In this document: positions 59,474 to 64,000 of the stretch, one piece after another
Position numbering within the stretch: the first letter of the stretch is position 1
How the letters are laid out: every line of letters begins with the position of its first letter
Assembly (NCBI GenBank): GCA_021788095.1
Contig: JAJYLB010000002.1
Span: 163,583 to 227,582, forward strand
DNA from: Acidobacteriota bacterium
GTDB lineage: Bacteria; Acidobacteriota; Terriglobia; Acidiferrales; UBA7541
Length of the DNA stretch: 64,000 bases
Reading direction: 5' to 3'
Made by a program: the position numbers and the translations under genes
The notes under the pieces: generated by a model
Databases searched by the model: none
What the model was told of the DNA's origin: nothing
The model's input: the letters and a program-made list of their open reading frames with translations, nothing else

Positions 59474-60565
59474 CTAGTGCAGCTTGGCCAGTTCGGAGGT
59501 GAAGACGGCGTTCTTGGGGAATTGGGCGTGCAGCTCGGAGAAGAGTTGGCGCGCCATGCCCGGCTGCTTCTCGCGCAAGGCGGCGAGCGCGAGCATCACC
59601 TTGGCAAACGGCCGGAGGTAATGGCCGTCATCGGCGGCCATCTTCAGTTGGCGCATGCCGAGCGAGCGGCTGCCGTGGATTCCGCCGAGGCTGAGGAAAA
59701 ACCGCTTGTAGCCGGGCAGGCAGCCGATGATGTAGTTGGCCGCTCCGAGCGCCAGATAAGCGTCGTCAGCTCGCGGATCGACGGCCAGCAGTTTCCGGGC
59801 CGATTCCTGGGTTCGATGCAGCAGGAGCACGCTGGAGAGATCGTTCTTGGCGATGAGCGCTTGGTAATCGGCTTCCATGCCGGTGGCGAGGGTGAGAACG
59901 TACAGCCCGATGGCATCGTTCGGATTGACTTTCAGGAGCCGGCGAGCCATCCGCCGCGCGCGGGCGTCTGCGTTCAGAAATCGAGCCTGGTCCGCGTCGT
60001 GTCCAGGATCGGGGATGCCGCCGAGCAGCTTTTTGTCGTTGAGGAAGAAGGCAGAGGTGAAGACACCGTGGTCATTGAATTCCTCGAAGAGGTAGCTGGC
60101 GGCAAGCGAGACCTGCCCCATGGGGTCGCCCGGGTGATCGTGAATGTAGGAGTCGAACACCTGGCGAGCGGCGGGAAACTGCAGTTCGTACATCCGCGCG
60201 AATCCCGCGTCTAACGGATCCGGTGTGCGCGGGGCCGCGGCGGGCGGCTGCGGCGCGGCGGATAGCGGCGCGGCCGCAAGCGCCAGCAGGAGGCAGACCA
60301 GCGCGACGCGTGACCCGCGACTGGTGATCGAAGGTAGAGGGGCTGCGGGAAGGCACAGTCGCCGAAGCGCGTTGGTCCCAAGGGCAAAAGGCCGGGGGCC
60401 GGAATGCCCGCGCCACTTGCGGCTTGCCGCGGCGAAACGCCTGACGCACCCAGCGGAAGCGAAAGACCGCGGGCGGGACGCCCGCGCCACCGGCACGCAG
60501 GCCGGATGCGCCGCTCGAATAATGGCACACCCGATCGCGGCCTTCGATACGATTCGCCGCCGCAT
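59474..60565 (-). CDS. exported helical-repeat (TPR-like) protein with repeat-borne N-terminus
   Basis: After a signal helix at about residues 85-103 (SRVALVCLLLALAAAPLSAA), the protein consists of helical pairs resembling TPRs: DPLDAGFARMYELQFPAARQVFDSYIHDHPGDP, ARRMARRLLKVNPNDAIGLYVLTLATG, ARKLLAVDPRADDAYLALGAANYIIG, PFAKVMLALAALREKQPGMARQLFSEL. ATG 60565 has GAGGGG upstream and lies 2 bp after the methyltransferase stop. The 80 residues before the signal are the reading of two palindromes (60391, 60466), so the true start may differ. Probably cotranscribed with the polyketide synthase pair. Confidence 0.7.
   Translation of the reverse strand: MRRRIVSKAAIGCAIIRAAHPACVPVARASRPRSFASAGCVRRFAAASRKWRGHSGPRPFALGTNALRRLCLPAAPLPSITSRGSRVALVCLLLALAAAPLSAAPQPPAAAPRTPDPLDAGFARMYELQFPAARQVFDSYIHDHPGDPMGQVSLAASYLFEEFNDHGVFTSAFFLNDKKLLGGIPDPGHDADQARFLNADARARRMARRLLKVNPNDAIGLYVLTLATGMEADYQALIAKNDLSSVLLLHRTQESARKLLAVDPRADDAYLALGAANYIIGCLPGYKRFFLSLGGIHGSRSLGMRQLKMAADDGHYLRPFAKVMLALAALREKQPGMARQLFSELHAQFPKNAVFTSELAKLH
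60391..60418. repeat. GCGGGC-type palindrome in a coding 5' end
   Basis: GCCGGGGGCCGGAATGCCCG followed by CGCCACTT; member of the family at 2251. Confidence 0.65.
60466..60490. repeat. GCGGGC-type palindrome in a coding 5' end
   Basis: ACCGCGGGCGGGACGCCCGC followed by GCCACC; member of the family at 2251. Confidence 0.65.
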
Positions 60566-60567
60566 GG

Positions 60568-61194
60568 CTATTTCCCCTCGCCGGCAGCGGTGGGAGCTTC
60601 CTTTCCGGCTCCGGCGGCAGGCAGGATCCGGGGGAAGAAGCGGGGCGTCGCGCCCAAGAGCGAGCGATAGCCGGGATCGGCGAGTAGCACGGCGTCTTCA
60701 GCGCGCACCCGCGCGCGCAGCACGGCCAGATGCGCCAAGCCGCCCAGCAGGGCGGTGAGCCAAGCGGTGTGGAGGAGAGGCAACGCCACCATTTCCACGA
60801 AAACAGCGGTGTAGTTGGGATGGCGGATGAAGCGGTACGGCCCCGCGGTTACGGGCGGCATTCCGCGGGCATCCAGGACCTCGACGTTCCATCGGTCTCC
60901 GAGCGTGCGGATCACCCACCAGCGCAGCGCGTTGGCTGCCAGAAACAGGATTCCCATCGCGACCGCCAGCGCGGGCAGAAACGGCCGCCGCAGAAACCAG
61001 ACCTCCGCCCCCGCGCCGCCCAGCACCGCCGCATGCAGCGCCACCATCCACCGATAACTGGGATCGGGCGCCAGGCGGGCCCCGCGAGCAAGCAGGCGGC
61101 GCCGGTTGCGGCGCGAAACGCGCAGCTCGGCGAGCCGCTGGATCCCGACCAGGGCCAGCAACGCCAGGAAAGCGACGCGAGTCAGTTCGGCCAT
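60568..61194 (-). CDS. isoprenylcysteine carboxyl methyltransferase-like (ICMT) enzyme
   Basis: 208-aa membrane methyltransferase: four to five TM helices and the signature GPYRFIRHPNYTAVFVEMVALPLL followed by RVRAEDAVLLADPGYRSLL. ICMT-like enzymes next to type III polyketide synthases (BpsB with BpsA in Bacillus, SrsB with SrsA in Streptomyces) O-methylate alkylpyrones or alkylresorcinols. ATG 61194 overlaps the end of the synthase gene by 13 nt, so they are coupled. Confidence 0.87.
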   Translation of the reverse strand: MAELTRVAFLALLALVGIQRLAELRVSRRNRRRLLARGARLAPDPSYRWMVALHAAVLGGAGAEVWFLRRPFLPALAVAMGILFLAANALRWWVIRTLGDRWNVEVLDARGMPPVTAGPYRFIRHPNYTAVFVEMVALPLLHTAWLTALLGGLAHLAVLRARVRAEDAVLLADPGYRSLLGATPRFFPRILPAAGAGKEAPTAAGEGK

Positions 61195-62456
61195 CGCAAC
61201 AGCACCAGTTCCGCGCTGAATCCCGGGCCGAATCCGGCCAGCAGGCCGTAGGCGCCGGGCGCGACGCGACGCTCCGTCAGCCACCGCTCGAGCACGAACA
61301 GCACGCTCGCGCTCGAGAGGTTGCCGTAGTCGCGCAAGACCGCCCAGGAGGGTTCGGTCTGCTCGGGCGGCAGCTCCAATTCCTGCTCGACGAAGGAGAG
61401 CAGCTTCTGCCCGCCCGGGTGGAGAACCCACGCGGCGATATCTCGCTCGGTGAGCCCATTTCGCCCCAGGAACCCGGCGACCAATTCCCGAATGCGCGAG
61501 CGAATCAGCTCGGGCACTTCCCGCGCGAGAATGATATGGAATCCCGTCTCTCGAAGATCGAATCCCATGGCGTCGATCGATTCGGGGAAGAGGAACGTCT
61601 CCGCGCCCAGGATGCGCGGGCCCGAATCGGGCGCGCCCGAATGGGGCCCGCCCGAGCCCGCTTCGCCCGTAATCACGGCCGCGGCGGCGCCATCGCCGAA
61701 GAGCGAGCACGAGATGAGATTGGCTTGCGAGAGGTCTTGCCGCTGAAAGGTGAGCGTGGGCAGCTCGATAGCCAGCGCCAGGACGCGGCCTTCGGGAAAG
61801 GCCCCCAAGTATTGCCAGGCATGGGCCAGCGCCGCGGCTCCGGCGGCACAACCAAGCTCGGTGATGGGGAGCCGGCGCACATTCGAGCGGAACCCGAGCT
61901 GGTTGATCAAGTGGGCGTCCACGGAAGGAATCATGACCCCGGTGCAGGAAACGGTGATGAACAGATCGATGTCGGCAGGGCGGAGACCGGCGGCGGTGAG
62001 CGCGGCGCAAGCCGCCTCGCCGCCCAGCCGTACGGCGTGCTCGCGGTATTCCTGCGTGATCCGCACGAGCGGTCTCGGCTCGATGAAATAGTCCATGGGG
62101 AAGATGGAATGGCGCTTTTCGATGCGGCCGTTGTCCACGACAGAGAAGAGAGCCCGGAGGCGCCGCTCGTCCAGCGGAAACACCTTCCGCATGTAGCGTT
62201 TCACCTCTTCCCGGGTCATGGTGTACGGGGGCAGGGCTTTGGCCACCGACCGGATCGTTCCGCCGGCGGAGAAGTTGCGACGGGGTGCTATGGACGAGAC
62301 TGGAATGATCGTTCCCCCACGCGCTGGGACTGCTTGCTGAGATGCCTCCCGGTCTCGGCCGGGATGCAAAAGCGCTTTGCGCCCGCGCGGTTTGGAAACT
62401 CTAGTCCGCGCCCGGGGCGCCCGGAAACTTCCCGGGTGGCGCCGCCGAGCCCCCAC
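61182..62456 (-). CDS. type III polyketide synthase (chalcone-synthase-like)
   Basis: Catalytic triad visible: Cys171 in LFITVSCTGVMIPSVDAHL, His346 in AAWVLHPGGQKLL, Asn379 in DYGNLSSASVLFVLE. Also GFGPGFSAELVLLRW at the C-terminus. It condenses malonyl-CoA onto an acyl starter to make alkylpyrones, resorcinols or similar phenolic lipids. The conserved fold starts around GGTIRSVAKALPPYTMTREE (residue 66), so about 50 residues before it are surplus; ATG 62456 is the outer bound. An acid-box PHSGAPDSGP insertion is seen near 271-280. Confidence 0.93.
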   Translation of the reverse strand: MGARRRHPGSFRAPRARTRVSKPRGRKALLHPGRDREASQQAVPARGGTIIPVSSIAPRRNFSAGGTIRSVAKALPPYTMTREEVKRYMRKVFPLDERRLRALFSVVDNGRIEKRHSIFPMDYFIEPRPLVRITQEYREHAVRLGGEAACAALTAAGLRPADIDLFITVSCTGVMIPSVDAHLINQLGFRSNVRRLPITELGCAAGAAALAHAWQYLGAFPEGRVLALAIELPTLTFQRQDLSQANLISCSLFGDGAAAAVITGEAGSGGPHSGAPDSGPRILGAETFLFPESIDAMGFDLRETGFHIILAREVPELIRSRIRELVAGFLGRNGLTERDIAAWVLHPGGQKLLSFVEQELELPPEQTEPSWAVLRDYGNLSSASVLFVLERWLTERRVAPGAYGLLAGFGPGFSAELVLLRWPN

Positions 62457-62568
62457 ATCATCCTTCGAAACGCCGGTTTGCGGAAGGGGGAATTCAAAAA
62501 AAGAGTCGGCGGCGCCACTGGCGCGATCCAGCCGCGCGGGGCTACACTGCGCGTTCCTGGGCCAGCCC

Positions 62569-63738
62569 GTGATCGATCTCGATTCTCTTCGCCTGGAATT
62601 CCGGAGCCGCTTTGGCGGCTCGCCCGAATCGGGCGAGCCGCGCGTTTTCCGAGCTCCGGGCCGCGTGAATCTGATTGGCGAGCACGTGGACTACAACGAA
62701 GGCTGGGTGCTGCCGCTGGCCATCGATCGCGACTGCTGCGTTCTCGCGGCCTCGCGGGGAGACCGCCGCCTGCGCATCCATTCCCGCGAGTTCGCGGAGA
62801 CGGTGGAGATCCCGCTCGATTTCTCGCGGCGCGGCGGCCACGCCTGGAGCCACTACGTGCTCGGCGTCGCTTGGGCGCTCGGGGAGATCGGCATCGAGGT
62901 GGGCGGAGCCGATCTGCTCGTCGCGAGCGATGTGCCGCCGGGCGGGGGCCTCAGCTCCTCCGCCGCGCTGGAAGTCTCCTCGGGCTTGGCTCTGGCGGCT
63001 CTCTACGGGGCGTCGCCCGGCCGCACGGCGCTCGCCCGCGCGTGCCAGCGCGCGGAAAACGAATTCGTCGGCATGCGCTGCGGCATCATGGACCAGCTCA
63101 CCGCCTGCTGGGGCCGCCGCAACCACGCCCTTCTGATCGATTGCCGCAGCCTCGACGTCCGCCCCGTTCCGCTCGATTCCGCGCGCCTGCGCGTGGTCGT
63201 CGCCGATACCACCACCCGCCACGCGCTCGCCGCGTCGGAATACAACCGCCGCCGCGCCGAGTGCGAAGAGGCCGTGCGGCGGATCGCCGCCGTGCGGCCC
63301 GGCGTCGCCGCCCTGCGCGACGTCACGTGGGAAGAGATCGCGCCGCTGGCCGCCGCTTGGCCGGAGCCCATCGGCCGGCGCGCCCGCCACGTCACTACTG
63401 AAATCGCTCGCGTGCACGCGGCCGCCGCGGCGCTCGAAGGCGGCGATTACGAGGCGTTCGGCCGGCTCATGGGCGAATCGCACCGCAGCCTCGATCGCGA
63501 TTACGAAGTCAGCTCGCCCGAGCTGAATCTCATGGTCGAGCTGGCCGAAGGCCTCGAAGGCGTGCTGGGCTCGCGGATGACCGGGGGCGGCTTTGGCGGC
63601 GCCACCGTGAATCTGGTGCGGGCCGAGGCGGCCGATTCCTTCGCCGCCGAACTCGGCCGGTGCTACGAAGCGCGCACGGGCGTTCGGCCACGGGTCACCG
63701 CCTGCCTTGCGGCCGATGCCGCGGCGGAGATTGCTTGA
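62569..63738 (+). CDS. galK: galactokinase
   Basis: GHMP kinase of the GalK type: FRAPGRVNLIGEHVDYNEGWVLPLAID (galactose-binding signature), VPPGGGLSSSAALEVSSGLAL (ATP loop), RCGIMDQLTACWGRRNHALLIDC, and SRMTGGGFGGATVNLV. Phosphorylates galactose to galactose 1-phosphate. GTG 62569 starts VIDLDSLRLEF; a longer frame exists upstream but passes through the divergent promoter region. 389 aa, normal size. It may use galactose released by the GH27 enzyme. Confidence 0.95.
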   Translation: MIDLDSLRLEFRSRFGGSPESGEPRVFRAPGRVNLIGEHVDYNEGWVLPLAIDRDCCVLAASRGDRRLRIHSREFAETVEIPLDFSRRGGHAWSHYVLGVAWALGEIGIEVGGADLLVASDVPPGGGLSSSAALEVSSGLALAALYGASPGRTALARACQRAENEFVGMRCGIMDQLTACWGRRNHALLIDCRSLDVRPVPLDSARLRVVVADTTTRHALAASEYNRRRAECEEAVRRIAAVRPGVAALRDVTWEEIAPLAAAWPEPIGRRARHVTTEIARVHAAAAALEGGDYEAFGRLMGESHRSLDRDYEVSSPELNLMVELAEGLEGVLGSRMTGGGFGGATVNLVRAEAADSFAAELGRCYEARTGVRPRVTACLAADAAAEIA

Positions 63739-63881
63739 TCGCGAATGCCGCATTCCGCGCTACTGGTGGCTTGCGGCGCCGCAGCCCAGGGTCGTAAATT
63801 CTTGCTTGATTGGAAGGCATTCCGCGCGCAGGACCGAAAATTGGGCGGGGCTCGAAGGAAAGCTGGCAGGCTGAAGAGTCT

Positions 63882-64000
63882 GTGTGGCAACTGGCATTTC
63901 CACAGTTTGTATTTTTCATAGATTCGCGCAAGTCGTTTGCGGACAACGCACGAAATTTGCGCCAGGGCTGTGGAATTCGCACCCTTTCGCGTTGCCACAC
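63882..64000. repeat. inverted repeat GTGTGGCAAC at the window end
   Basis: GTGTGGCAAC (63882-63891) and its inverse GTTGCCACAC (63991-64000); both are followed inward by TTCCACAG (63897-63904 and, inverted, 63968-63975). Between lies A/T-richer DNA than elsewhere and no ORF. Could be a small inverted-repeat element or one end of something continuing past the window. The rest of 63739-63881 holds nothing clear. Confidence 0.45.

Overview
The window looks like a piece of a GC-rich, diderm bacterial chromosome. The mixture of a type II secretion (T2SS) operon, a very large SLBB-type polysaccharide exporter, a BlaI/M56 regulatory pair, Tat-exported glycosidase-like proteins and dense families of short palindromic repeats suggests Acidobacteriota. 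This is inference from gene content; there is no rRNA or other marker gene to settle it. I saw no tRNA, rRNA or CRISPR array.

Layout. 1-3.8 kb: end of a membrane protein with TPRs (TMTC/PMT-like), then an amidohydrolase-like protein whose metal ligands are all replaced. 3.9-17.6 kb, minus strand: ECF sigma factor, zinc anti-sigma factor, an unknown exported protein, then gspE-F-G-H-I-J-K-L-M-C-D, mostly with 1-11 nt overlaps, reading as one long operon. 17.7-20.0 kb, minus strand: a glycosyltransferase-methyltransferase fusion and a methyltransferase. 20.2-45.6 kb, mostly plus strand: a Wzx/Wzy-type exopolysaccharide cluster with pseudo-receiver protein, SLBB exporter, PAP2-Wzi fusion, Wzz-like co-polymerase, polyprenyl-phosphate sugar transferase, flippase, Wzy/ligase, several glycosyltransferases and methyltransferases, two intact and one broken PMT-like genes, and a WecG/TagA transferase. 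An IS630-family insertion (45.9-46.9 kb) with near-perfect inverted ends and a TA target duplication follows. 47-52 kb: lytic transglycosylase, exported protein, LuxR-type regulator with a degenerate receiver, divergent hybrid histidine kinase. 52-57 kb: Tat-exported glycosidase-like protein, divergent GH27 alpha-galactosidase, and a GxxExxY (PD-(D/E)XK-like) gene sitting among palindromic cassettes and next to a 220-bp tandem duplication. 57-64 kb: BlaI repressor and an M56 peptidase fused to a DsbA-like thioredoxin domain, with a promoter/operator visible; an operon of type III polyketide synthase, ICMT-type methyltransferase and repeat-rich exported protein; divergent galactokinase.

How the parts fit. 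Sigma/anti-sigma genes at the head of the T2SS operon suggest envelope-responsive control of secretion. The 20-45 kb cluster would assemble repeat units on undecaprenyl phosphate (WbaP-like enzyme, glycosyltransferases), flip and polymerise them (Wzx, Wzy, Wzz) and export them (SLBB protein, Wzi).

Most unusual features: (1) palindromic repeats, several of modular design, that punctuate intergenic DNA and have entered the 5' ends of coding regions (gspI, gspK, the unknown T2SS-operon gene and others); (2) a GxxExxY nuclease-like gene whose first codons are one arm of a repeat found elsewhere as gene-free hairpins, suggesting an autonomous/non-autonomous element pair; (3) an M56-thioredoxin sensor fusion; (4) five helically phased GTAC motifs upstream of the EPS operon; (5) a 54-codon ORF joined by ATGA overlaps to both neighbours.
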